Shown: positions 1 through 6,875 of the stretch, in pieces
Numbering within the stretch: position 1 is the first letter of the stretch
Layout: each line of letters begins with the position of its first letter
Assembly: GCA_002347905.1 (NCBI GenBank)
Contig: DDYJ01000038.1
Coordinates: 1 to 9,613 of the forward strand
Reading direction: 5' to 3'
DNA length: 9,613 nucleotides
Source: Comamonadaceae bacterium UBA2237
Lineage (GTDB): Bacteria > Pseudomonadota > Gammaproteobacteria > Burkholderiales > Burkholderiaceae_C
Notes under the pieces: model-generated
What the model saw: only the letters and a program-made list of their open reading frames with translations
What the model was told of the DNA's origin: nothing
The model's database searches: none
Made by a program: the position numbers and the translations under genes

Positions 1-444
1 TTGCAAGGCAAATCTTTGTTTCGAGAGTTGACAACCAATGGTTATGGTTGGGGCTTGGCGGTAGGTCAAATCAACCACCCGAGTACCACTGCTGGTCCTA
101 ACAGTTTGGGAAATACTTATGCCTACATCCCATTGTCAGTATCCACGCTGAATGACAAAGTCATCTACCACACCAACCTAGGCTGGCTGCGTGATAAAGC
201 CAAAAATGAAAACCGTGTAACCTATGGTTTTGGTGCCGAAATTCAAACCACCAGCCGATTCATTTTTATTGCCGAATCTTTTGGCGACAACAAAGCTAAG
301 CCTTATTGGCAAGCAGGGGGACGGTACACCTTGATACCTAACCTGTTACAAATTGACACCACGATTGGCCAGCAATTTAATGGCATCACCAACACGCGAT
401 GGATATCTTTTGGTTTGCGCTACATTCCTGATTCAATTTTTTAA
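1..444 (+). CDS. Outer-membrane beta-barrel-like protein, C-terminal part (5' end outside window)
   Basis: The frame is open from the first base and ends with TAA at 442-444, so only the last 147 or so residues are visible. The TTG at position 1 is probably an internal codon, not a start. The protein has amphipathic segments with alternating polar and hydrophobic residues (for example around residues 70-90 and 130-143), many Gly, Asn, Thr and aromatic residues, no cysteine, and a C-terminal phenylalanine after a final strand-like segment ending GLRYIP. A terminal aromatic residue on the last strand is the usual recognition feature of beta-barrels assembled by the BAM complex. I infer an outer-membrane barrel of unknown substrate. 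The next gene starts 21 bases downstream on the same strand, so the two may be co-transcribed. The exact family cannot be named from this fragment. Confidence 0.55.
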   Translation: MQGKSLFRELTTNGYGWGLAVGQINHPSTTAGPNSLGNTYAYIPLSVSTLNDKVIYHTNLGWLRDKAKNENRVTYGFGAEIQTTSRFIFIAESFGDNKAKPYWQAGGRYTLIPNLLQIDTTIGQQFNGITNTRWISFGLRYIPDSIF

Positions 445-465
445 ATCGCCAGGTTTGTAGAGCCT

Positions 466-1620
466 ATGACTTACCCCTTGCCCTTAGCACCCATATCTCA
501 CGCGCCCATACAAATGGACGCTATGTCGCGTTTGGGTGAGTTGATCAACACCCACATTCAAGACAAACGCTACCCTGGTGCGCAAATTGCGTTGGCTTAT
601 CAAGGTAGTTTGGTGTGGGAGCAAAGTTTTGGACAAGCCCGTGTGGGCCAAGGTCATGATGCCGATACCAAAGCGATCACGGCTGACAACCAGTCCTTGT
701 GGCTGTTGTATTCCAACACCAAAATCATCATGGCAACTTTGCTGTGGAAATTGCATGAACAAGGTAAATTGCGTTTCACAGATCGCGTGGTCGACTACCT
801 TCCAGATTTTGCGAAAAACGGTAAAGAAGCGATCACCCTGTTTCAAGTGATCACCCACCAAGGTGGATTTCCAGATGGTGATGTACCTAGCAGTACTTGG
901 AATGACCACGCCAAAGTGCGGGAAACAGTATGTAATTTCAATTTGCAGTGGGCGCCTGGTTCACGTATCAGTTACCACGGCCTAAGCGCCCACTGGGTAT
1001 TGGCCATGGTGGTGGAGGCCATAACAGGAAAAGATTTCAGAGATGTTCTTCGCGCTGAAGTTCTCGCGCCTTTGGGATTGGCAAACGATTTATTCGTTGG
1101 TTTGCCAGTATCTGAAACATCGCGTATGACTTTTCTTTATGAGCCAGACCCTAAGGCGTCCAACGGTTTACGCTTGCGCGAAGAAAGCACCAGCAGAGTA
1201 TGGCAAGAGGCGGGTGTTCCAGGCGGCGGAGCCTATGGCACCGCCCGCGGTATGGTCGCTTTGTACCAAATGATGTTGCAAGGTGGCACGCTCCATGGTG
1301 TGCGATTGCTGTCACCTAGAACATTGGCCTATGCCATTCAAAACTACACCGCAGACCGTGTGGATGAGTTCATGGGTATTCCTATGCACCGCGGTTTAGG
1401 CCCGCATTTGCGCGGAACCACGATTGGTATTCGTGGCTTGGGCTCTTTGGCCAAGCCTGATAGCTTTGGTCATGGCGGTGTGGGTACCAGTTATTGCTGG
1501 GCTGATCCGCAAAGTGGTTTTTCTTTTGCGTACATCACCAATGCGCGTGTGCCAGACCCTTGGCATTCGGTGCGATTGGACCAAGTCAGCAACTTGATCC
1601 ATGCCGCAATTACGCAGTAG
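466..1620 (+). CDS. Serine hydrolase of the beta-lactamase (class C/esterase EstB) fold
   Basis: The 384-residue protein has the active-site pattern of class C beta-lactamase-like serine hydrolases. The S-x-x-K motif is Ser83-Asn-Thr-Lys86, with Ser83 the predicted nucleophile. A Tyr-His-Gly at 170-172 sits in the place of the Y-x-N motif. His336-Gly-Gly sits where true beta-lactamases have Lys-Thr-Gly. The His-Gly-Gly variant is common in family members that act as esterases, transesterases or peptidases, so a carboxylesterase is more likely than antibiotic resistance. No convincing signal peptide is visible, which suggests a cytoplasmic enzyme. The ATG at 466 has only a weak purine stretch upstream; in-frame ATGs at 514 and 523 are alternatives. 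The 3' end overlaps the convergent SMP-30 gene by 11 bases. The natural substrate is not evident. Confidence 0.85.
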   Translation: MTYPLPLAPISHAPIQMDAMSRLGELINTHIQDKRYPGAQIALAYQGSLVWEQSFGQARVGQGHDADTKAITADNQSLWLLYSNTKIIMATLLWKLHEQGKLRFTDRVVDYLPDFAKNGKEAITLFQVITHQGGFPDGDVPSSTWNDHAKVRETVCNFNLQWAPGSRISYHGLSAHWVLAMVVEAITGKDFRDVLRAEVLAPLGLANDLFVGLPVSETSRMTFLYEPDPKASNGLRLREESTSRVWQEAGVPGGGAYGTARGMVALYQMMLQGGTLHGVRLLSPRTLAYAIQNYTADRVDEFMGIPMHRGLGPHLRGTTIGIRGLGSLAKPDSFGHGGVGTSYCWADPQSGFSFAYITNARVPDPWHSVRLDQVSNLIHAAITQ

Positions 1621-2512
1621 GTGTATTTTGAAATTTAGGTTCTGGCAAACCTTTCACGCCTGGCTGCAAGGCAAAAACTCTTCCTGCGTATGGATCTTCT
1701 TCTGCGCTGATATTTGGACGGCGCAGTGAAGTGACGAATAGGGTGTCAAAGTCGTCACCACCAAAAGCGCACATGGCCGGCTTTGCAGTCGGTATCGCAA
1801 TAGACCGATCTAACTTGCCTTGTGGTGTAAAACGAGAGACCAGTCCTGCATCTGTGGCACACACCCAATAGCAACCATCCGAGTCAACCGCTGCGCCATC
1901 AGGGCGCCCCTCATGCTGCTGCATGTCTACAAATACGCGTTGGTTGCTTGGAGTTCCTGTAGCGACGTCGTAATCAAACGCCCACACAGATTGTCGACTG
2001 GCATGGGTGTCTGCCAAATACATGGTGCATCCGTCTGGGCTGAATGCAAGGCCGTTGGGCACTATCAAATCGCCCATCAAGCGTGTGAGTTGGTTGTCAT
2101 TTCCAAATTTGTAAAAAGAACCGACGTTTTTACCAGCCTTGGTATCGTTAAACATAGTGCCTGATAAAAACCTGCCTTGTCTGTCGCAACGCCCGTCGTT
2201 GAAGCGCATGGGTTGTGTAGGGTGTTCAACATGGTCGAGTTTTTCATGGGTAGCAAAGCCATTCGCTTGCAGTTGCACCCGGTAGATGCCCGTCTCCATA
2301 GCGACTATCCATTCGCCATTTGTGCACATTGCCATCGACCCGACCATTTCTGGCATTTGCCATTGGCTCAATTGATCCGAGGGGGCGTGCCAGCGATAGA
2401 TCTTGCCAACAGGGATATCTAACCAATACAAAGCGGATTCTTGTGAAACCCAAACAGGGCTCTCCCCAGTCTCGCATTGGGCTTCGGAGATGAGTGAGTA
2501 ATGTGTAGTCAC
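1610..2512 (-). CDS. SMP-30/gluconolactonase/LRE-family protein
   Basis: A 300-residue protein, the usual length for the six-bladed propeller family of regucalcin (SMP-30) and sugar lactonases. The four expected metal-ligand positions are visible: Glu17 in the GESPVW segment, Asn105 in RFNDGR, Asn153 in VPNGLAFSPD and Asp205 in RPDGAAVD. Family members hydrolyse aldonolactones or other lactones with a divalent cation, so a lactonase role in sugar or aromatic catabolism is likely; the substrate is unknown. There is no signal peptide. The start is a GTG at 2510-2512 with no obvious Shine-Dalgarno. The family's first motif lies close behind it and no ATG is available nearby, which supports this choice. 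The gene is divergent from the cupin gene (62 bases between starts) and tail-to-tail with the hydrolase, overlapping it by 11 bases. Confidence 0.88.
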   Translation of the reverse strand: MTTHYSLISEAQCETGESPVWVSQESALYWLDIPVGKIYRWHAPSDQLSQWQMPEMVGSMAMCTNGEWIVAMETGIYRVQLQANGFATHEKLDHVEHPTQPMRFNDGRCDRQGRFLSGTMFNDTKAGKNVGSFYKFGNDNQLTRLMGDLIVPNGLAFSPDGCTMYLADTHASRQSVWAFDYDVATGTPSNQRVFVDMQQHEGRPDGAAVDSDGCYWVCATDAGLVSRFTPQGKLDRSIAIPTAKPAMCAFGGDDFDTLFVTSLRRPNISAEEDPYAGRVFALQPGVKGLPEPKFQNTPTA

Positions 2513-2574
2513 GTTGCGATGTTAATGCGTGTCAAAATCAATTGTTGACCACTAAAAATTCGGAGCCATGCAAG

Positions 2575-3165
2575 ATGAGCGAGCAACCACCTAAAAAATA
2601 TATTCGTCGCGTCGTCACGGGACATAACGCGCAAGGCCGATCTATCTTCACGGAGGACCAATTGGCTCCCTCTGTACACACGAATCCAAAAAGAGTGGGG
2701 TATCACCTCACGCAACTGTGGATGACAGACCAAACCCCTGCATATGTTGGTAATGAACCAGATCCAACCTCGCGTCCGTTAAAACTCGAACCCCCTAAAA
2801 ATGGAACCGTGGTTCGCATTATTGAGTTTGGTCCAGAGGGCGAGTGGCTAGAAAAAATCGATACCCAAGACACCAAAATTGCTTGGGGTGCATTAGGAAC
2901 CGACACTGCATCAACCAACAAAACGGGCGGTGCAAAACATCCGTTTATGCACCGCACCGAATCGGTTGACTATGCATTGGTATTGGAGGGCGAGATCACC
3001 ATCGTGCTCGACAACGAAGAAGTCTTGCTAAAAACTGGTGACTTCCTTGTTGAACGTGGAACGAACCATGCATGGGCCAACCGCTCGGGAAAGGTTTGCC
3101 GTATGCTCTTTGTGTTGATTGATGGAAAGTTCGATCCTGAAATTTCCAAGCACTTCGATCAATAA
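2575..3165 (+). CDS. Cupin-domain protein
   Basis: The frame can be extended to a TTG at 2542. The ATG at 2575 is preferred because a GGAG at 2562-2565 lies 9 bases before it and the protein then begins MSEQPPKKYI, giving 196 residues. The C-terminal half holds a single conserved cupin barrel. Motif 1 spans roughly residues 122-140, with His122, His126, Glu129 and the segment VDYALVLEGE. Motif 2 is GDFLVERGTNHAWANRS (155-171), with His165 and Asn169. The His and Glu residues could bind a metal. The N-terminal 110 residues contain no motif I recognise. Similar small single-domain cupins often sit beside catabolic genes, but substrate and reaction are unknown. It is divergent from the SMP-30 gene, and its stop lies 6 bases from the end of the convergent cynS. 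Confidence 0.8.
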   Translation: MSEQPPKKYIRRVVTGHNAQGRSIFTEDQLAPSVHTNPKRVGYHLTQLWMTDQTPAYVGNEPDPTSRPLKLEPPKNGTVVRIIEFGPEGEWLEKIDTQDTKIAWGALGTDTASTNKTGGAKHPFMHRTESVDYALVLEGEITIVLDNEEVLLKTGDFLVERGTNHAWANRSGKVCRMLFVLIDGKFDPEISKHFDQ

Positions 3166-3179
3166 GATCTATCAATAAG
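3158..3179. repeat. Tandem direct repeat ATCAATAAG, 13-base period, at the cupin/cynS 3' junction
   Basis: ATCAATAAG occurs at 3158-3166 and again at 3171-3179, separated by ATCT. The first copy carries the TAA stop of the plus-strand cupin gene. The second copy carries, on the opposite strand, the TGA stop of cynS. The two convergent genes are thus separated by only 6 bases and each ends inside one repeat copy. No transcription-terminator hairpin is visible here. Confidence 0.8.
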
Positions 3180-3615
3180 TTTTGTATGGCAAGAACTTAC
3201 CTGACAAAACCACATTGACGCGATCGCCTTTGGGGTCTGGTTCACGCACGATGTCCATGCTGAAGTCGATCGCACTCATGATGCCGTCGCCAAACTCTTC
3301 ATGAATGAGTTCTTTGATAGTGGTGCCATACACATTGACGATTTCATACCAGCGGTAGATCAGTGGATCGGTTGGAACTTGTGTGGGCAGTGAGCCTTTA
3401 TAAGGGACTACGCAAAGCCACTTTTGTTCTTCAGGGGTCAGGCCGAAAATTTTCCCAACAATTTTTGCCTGCGCTGGCGTGGCAGTCATTTGTCCTAGGC
3501 ACAAGGCGGTTGTCCACTCTTTGGAATGGCCAACTTTCTTGGCAACGTGTTCCCACTTGATGCCTTTGGAGACTTTGGTGGAAATGATTTTCTCGGTAAC
3601 GGCAAGTCGATTCAT
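3172..3615 (-). CDS. cynS: Cyanate hydratase (cyanase)
   Basis: CynS catalyses the bicarbonate-dependent breakdown of cyanate through carbamate to ammonium and CO2, in the cytoplasm, as a homodecamer in characterised members. The 147-residue protein is close to the E. coli length (156). The N-terminal helical DNA-binding-like domain spans roughly residues 1-80. The C-terminal catalytic part begins at PTDPLIYRWYEIV. Aligning by eye to E. coli R96, E99 and S122, the catalytic residues are Arg88, Glu91 and Ser114 (in GDGIMSAIDF), all present. YGTTIKELIHEEFGDGI and the end GKFLPYKTY also match the family well. The start is supported by AGGAG (3621-3625 on the plus strand as CTCCT) 5 bases upstream. 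It is the last gene of the operon, 12 bases after the ATPase stop. An active enzyme is expected. Confidence 0.97.
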   Translation of the reverse strand: MNRLAVTEKIISTKVSKGIKWEHVAKKVGHSKEWTTALCLGQMTATPAQAKIVGKIFGLTPEEQKWLCVVPYKGSLPTQVPTDPLIYRWYEIVNVYGTTIKELIHEEFGDGIMSAIDFSMDIVREPDPKGDRVNVVLSGKFLPYKTY

Positions 3616-3627
3616 AAAAACTCCTAT

Positions 3628-4431
3628 CTAGTGTGAAATTGAAAGTCCGTGGCCTACTAAGAAATCCACAATGTGGTTTCTTAAGTCGTAATAGCCATCT
3701 AAGTGGTGCAGGTCAGCGCGTTTACGCAGAGCGGGAAGTGGGTTCATCACTACTTCAGCGATACCGCCAGGCGTATAGCCCATGTTGGTCTCGGTGGCAT
3801 TACGCATCAAAATAATTTTGTCGGCTAACAAAATCGCTTCATCTACATCGTGGGTAATCATGAAGACGGTTTGTTGCGTTGCTTTCACAATCTGAATCAA
3901 CTCGTCTTGTATGGTTCCGCGGGTCAAGGCGTCTAGCGCACCAAACGGCTCGTCGAGTAAGAGCATTTTGGGTTGGATAGCAAAGGCACGCGCAATGCCC
4001 ACACGTTGCTTCATGCCACCAGACAACTCAGCAGGTTTTTTCTCTATGGCTTGCGACAAACCCACCATGGCCACAAATTTTTCAACTTGCGCATTCACTT
4101 CTGCCTTTGACCAATTGGGCCACTTCGATTGCACAGCAAAAGCAATGTTGCTACGCACCGATAACCATGGCATCAGTGCATGGCTTTGAAACACGACGCC
4201 ACGTTCTAAGCTAGGGCCCGCTACCTCGCGTCCATCCATGATCACCACACCAGACGATGCTTGGTCTAAGCCAGCTAGCACATTCAAAATGGTGGTTTTG
4301 CCGCAACCTGAATGGCCAATAATGCAGACAAATTCACCACGTGCAATCTCAAAATAAACATCCGCAAAAACCGGTTTGCTCGGGTTGAATGATTTAGACA
4401 GCCCTTCGACTGTTAGAAATTCATTCGACAT
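3628..4431 (-). CDS. cynD: Cyanate/nitrate-type ABC transporter ATPase
   Basis: A complete 267-residue ABC ATPase that powers import through the adjacent permease. Visible elements in order: Walker A GHSGCGKTT (39-47), Q-loop Gln82, signature LSGGMKQ (136-142), Walker B LLLDEP (157-162), D-loop ALD and switch His194 in MITHDVDEA. It belongs by resemblance to the NrtD/CynD/SsuB/TauB group for nitrate, cyanate, sulfonates and taurine. The neighbouring cynS points to cyanate. The C-terminus after about 210 is a short extension lacking a second domain. The ATG at 4429-4431 lies inside the 3' end of the permease gene (11-base overlap), with a GGGTGA-like ribosome site just upstream, so translation is probably coupled. 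The gene symbol rests on context; transport of another small anion is possible. Confidence 0.92.
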   Translation of the reverse strand: MSNEFLTVEGLSKSFNPSKPVFADVYFEIARGEFVCIIGHSGCGKTTILNVLAGLDQASSGVVIMDGREVAGPSLERGVVFQSHALMPWLSVRSNIAFAVQSKWPNWSKAEVNAQVEKFVAMVGLSQAIEKKPAELSGGMKQRVGIARAFAIQPKMLLLDEPFGALDALTRGTIQDELIQIVKATQQTVFMITHDVDEAILLADKIILMRNATETNMGYTPGGIAEVVMNPLPALRKRADLHHLDGYYDLRNHIVDFLVGHGLSISH

Positions 4432-5281
4432 ACGTCACCCATGTTTGAAACTTGGCGAACATTAAATCCAGCAACATGCCTACCAAGCCAATCAGCACAA
4501 TGGCGAAAATCACGTTGGTAAGAGAAAGATTGTTCCATTCGTTCCACACAAAATAACCAATGCCCGTCCCGCCCACCAGCATTTCGGCAGCCACAATAAC
4601 CAACCATGCGATGCCCATGCTGATGCGCATCCCCGTCACTATCGTAGGTGCGGCAGCAGGCAAGATCACCAAGAATGCTTTACGAACAGGGTTAACTTCT
4701 AATGTCTTGGCCACATTCAGCCATTCGCGTTTCACGGTAGATACGCCAAAGGCGGTGTTCAAGAGCATGGGCCACACCGAACATATAAAAATAACAAATA
4801 CACCGGAGATAGACGAATCTTTGATGGTGTAGAGCGCCAAAGGCATCCAAGCCAATGGACTGATGGGTTTCAGTATTTGTATAAATGGATCACAAGCTTT
4901 GTATAAAAGCGGGCTCATGCCAATCACAAATCCAAAAGGTACTGCCACAACACACGCTAGTAAAAAGCCCATTGCTACCCGCACCAAAGAATGCCCAAGT
5001 TGAATCGCAATACCTTTATCGTTGGGTCCGTTGTCGTAAATAGGATCTGACAGTTGGTCCGCAAATGTAGTCAGCATTTGCGCTGGCGTTGGAAAACCAG
5101 TGGTTTTTTGACTGCCGACGTCTTTACCCATCATCTTTTGGTATTCAATCTGCTCTGCTGTCATACCCGCCACATTGACCGAAGCTGTCTTAGTGGGCAG
5201 GGTGGCGATATGCCACACCAACACAAATACCGTGAATACGAGCAGCGAAACAATGCCCGCCTTGAGTTGCAACGATTTCAT
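4421..5281 (-). CDS. cynB: Cyanate/nitrate-type ABC transporter permease
   Basis: A 286-residue inner-membrane permease of the BPD_transp_1 type (NrtB/CynB/SsuC/TauC group). Hydrophobic segments are seen at about 8-26, 100-122, 137-152, 157-180, 205-235 and 255-275, consistent with six membrane helices. The cytoplasmic EAA-like loop that contacts the ATPase lies around residues 186-210 (EWLNVAKTLEVNPVRKAF, then LP). Between the first and second helices is a periplasmic stretch of about 70 residues (31-98). It starts 5 bases after the binding-protein stop without a strong ribosome site and overlaps the ATPase gene by 11 bases, so it is probably translated by coupling. The name follows from proximity to cynS. 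Confidence 0.9.
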   Translation of the reverse strand: MKSLQLKAGIVSLLVFTVFVLVWHIATLPTKTASVNVAGMTAEQIEYQKMMGKDVGSQKTTGFPTPAQMLTTFADQLSDPIYDNGPNDKGIAIQLGHSLVRVAMGFLLACVVAVPFGFVIGMSPLLYKACDPFIQILKPISPLAWMPLALYTIKDSSISGVFVIFICSVWPMLLNTAFGVSTVKREWLNVAKTLEVNPVRKAFLVILPAAAPTIVTGMRISMGIAWLVIVAAEMLVGGTGIGYFVWNEWNNLSLTNVIFAIVLIGLVGMLLDLMFAKFQTWVTYVE

Positions 5282-5286
5282 TTTGT

Positions 5287-6681
5287 TCAGGACATTTTGT
5301 TAATGGCAAAGCTCTTGACATAGTCATCAGGCTTAGCAGGATCGAATTCTTTGCCCATGACCTTAAACTTTTTGTAGGCACCCTCTGGTGGTTTGAAGCC
5401 GGCTTCTGCCATGTGTTTTTTAGCATCTGTTAACAGGAATACTTTTTCTGCAATCTGCTTGTAATTCACATCACCTTTGATGTAGCCCCAGCGCTTCATT
5501 TGGGTCAACATCCACACCGCCATGCTTTGCCAAGGGACGGGGTCGAAGTTGGCACGATCAGGTACGTTTTTGATACCACCCAAACCGTCTGCAAACTTAC
5601 CTGTCAAGACTTGCGCCAGTACAGTTTCCGGTTGATTGAGATATTGGGTAGGTGCAATGACTTTTGCAATCAATTCACGGTCTTTAGGTTGGCTGGCCAT
5701 ATAGCTAGCCGTCAAGATAGCGCGATAGAGAGCTGCAAAAGAGTTTGGATTTTGTTTGATAAATTCTTCACTCACGCCAAATGCACAGCAAGGGTGCCCA
5801 TCCCAAATATCTTTAGAAAGTATGTGGATGAAGCCCACCTCGTCATACACAGCACGTTGGTTAAACGGATCTGGCCCTAAAAATCCGTCAATATTTCCAG
5901 CGCGTAAGTTGGCCACCATTTCTGGTGGTGGCGTGACACGTATTTGCACATCTGTGTCGGGATTGACGCCATTTTCAGCCAAGTAGTAGCGCAATAAGAA
6001 GTTGTGCATGCTGTATTCAAACGGCACTGCAAACTTAAATCCCTTCCATTGTTTGGGATCGCGCTTGTCCTTGTGTTTGACATGCAAGGTAATCGCTTGG
6101 CCATTGGTGTTTTGTATGCTGGCCACATTCATACCGACTTGGTTGCTGCCCAAACCCATAGACATAGCAATAGGCATCGGTGACAAAAAGTGACTGGCGT
6201 CATGTTCCTTGTTGATCATCTTGTCGCGTATCAAGGCCCAACCGGCTGTCTTGTTGAGTTGAACGTTTAAACCTTCTTTGCGATAAAACCCGAGTGGATC
6301 TGCCATGATCAAAGGACTGGCACAGGTGATGGCGATGAAACCTATTTTTAAATCCTTCTTCTCAAGCGAACCTTTGTCTTGTGCCATGGCTTCTAGCGCA
6401 CCCAAAGGCATCACGGAGGCAATGGCGGCACGTGCTGTATTGGCACCAACTGCTTTTAAGAAATTTCTACGGACAGAATCTACCGGGAAGAGGGCTTTGA
6501 CAAACGCTGCCTCCATGAAGGTGCGCGAGGTGTCTTCTAAGCTCAGAGTGGATTGCGCCTCGTGCTCCTGTGGACTGTGCGCTTGACCACATGCGCAGTG
6601 CAGCATCAGAGGTTTGTCAGCGTTGTAGGCGTCTTGCGGGGAGGCACTTTTCTGAAACAGGCTAGGCAGATCTTTTTGCAT
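5287..6681 (-). CDS. cynA: Cyanate/nitrate-type ABC transporter substrate-binding protein with N-terminal Cys/His extension and Tat signal
   Basis: A 464-residue NrtA/CynA-family periplasmic binding protein; the binding domain begins near residue 108 (KDLKIGFIAITCASPLIMADPLGFYRKEGL). A twin-arginine motif VRRNFLK (Arg71-Arg72) followed by a hydrophobic stretch and AMA-Q near 98-101 indicates Tat export. The first 70 residues form an unusually long n-region with a cluster His28, Cys29, Cys31, His35, His40, which could bind metal. An internal ATG at residue 56 (6514-6516) would give a conventional short signal but has no ribosome site. The chosen ATG has GAGGA (6688-6692) at 6-base spacing and fits the sigma-54 promoter just upstream. 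It leads the operon binding protein, permease, ATPase, cynS. Substrate is inferred from cynS; nitrate or nitrite is possible. It appears intact. Confidence 0.9.
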   Translation of the reverse strand: MQKDLPSLFQKSASPQDAYNADKPLMLHCACGQAHSPQEHEAQSTLSLEDTSRTFMEAAFVKALFPVDSVRRNFLKAVGANTARAAIASVMPLGALEAMAQDKGSLEKKDLKIGFIAITCASPLIMADPLGFYRKEGLNVQLNKTAGWALIRDKMINKEHDASHFLSPMPIAMSMGLGSNQVGMNVASIQNTNGQAITLHVKHKDKRDPKQWKGFKFAVPFEYSMHNFLLRYYLAENGVNPDTDVQIRVTPPPEMVANLRAGNIDGFLGPDPFNQRAVYDEVGFIHILSKDIWDGHPCCAFGVSEEFIKQNPNSFAALYRAILTASYMASQPKDRELIAKVIAPTQYLNQPETVLAQVLTGKFADGLGGIKNVPDRANFDPVPWQSMAVWMLTQMKRWGYIKGDVNYKQIAEKVFLLTDAKKHMAEAGFKPPEGAYKKFKVMGKEFDPAKPDDYVKSFAINKMS

Positions 6682-6716
6682 GGAACATCCTCAATAAAAA
6701 TGGGCAATTCCATTTC

Positions 6717-6732
6717 AGCAAGGTGCATGCCA
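6717..6732 (-). promoter_or_regulatory. Sigma-54 (RpoN) -24/-12 promoter of the cyanate operon
   Basis: Read on the minus strand the sequence is TGGCATGCACCTTGCT. It matches the sigma-54 consensus TGGCACG-N4-TTGCW at every specified base except one (T for C), with exactly 10 bases between the invariant GG and GC. The predicted transcription start is near 6706. This leaves a leader of about 25 bases that contains the GAGGA ribosome site of the binding-protein gene. Strand, distance and nitrogen-related function all agree. Confidence 0.82.
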
Positions 6733-6750
6733 TCGAGTCAGCGTCAAATC

Positions 6751-6827
6751 TGCTTTAAATTGGTGCCTGCTTACATAAAAGGTGCAATGGCGTGGTGCAT
6801 TTTTAAATAATGTTCCATCCAAGTGCA
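6751..6827 (-). promoter_or_regulatory. Three NtrC-box-like enhancer sites upstream of the sigma-54 promoter
   Basis: Compared with the NtrC consensus TGCACYA-N3-TGGTGCA, three minus-strand 17-mers stand out. 6811-6827 reads TGCACTTGGATGGAACA (11 of 14 specified bases). 6783-6799 reads TGCACCACGCCATTGCA (11 of 14). 6751-6767 reads GGCACCAATTTAAAGCA (10 of 14). Their centres lie about 113, 85 and 53 bases before the predicted start. Left half-sites are strong and right half-sites degenerate. A sigma-54 promoter needs an upstream activator, so an NtrC-type array is the likely reading; another bacterial enhancer-binding protein is possible. Confidence 0.55.
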
Positions 6828-6875
6828 TGGCCCATGGTTGAACCCAATAATCATCGGTGTCATCCGAGACGACTT

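Noticed and set aside
466..1620. Antibiotic beta-lactamase
   Set aside because: The third motif is His-Gly-Gly rather than Lys-Thr-Gly and there is no export signal; an esterase-like hydrolase fits better.
2542..2574. TTG start for the cupin gene
   Set aside because: GGAG at 2562-2565 is correctly spaced for the ATG at 2575, and the 11 extra residues add nothing recognisable.
2513..2574. Sigma-70 promoters between the SMP-30 and cupin genes
   Set aside because: Several partial -35 or -10 matches (for example TTGACA on the minus strand) lack a partner at acceptable spacing.
6514..6516. Internal ATG (residue 56) as the true start of the binding protein, giving a conventional Tat signal
   Set aside because: It has no ribosome site, while the upstream ATG has GAGGA at 6-base spacing and sits properly behind the sigma-54 promoter.
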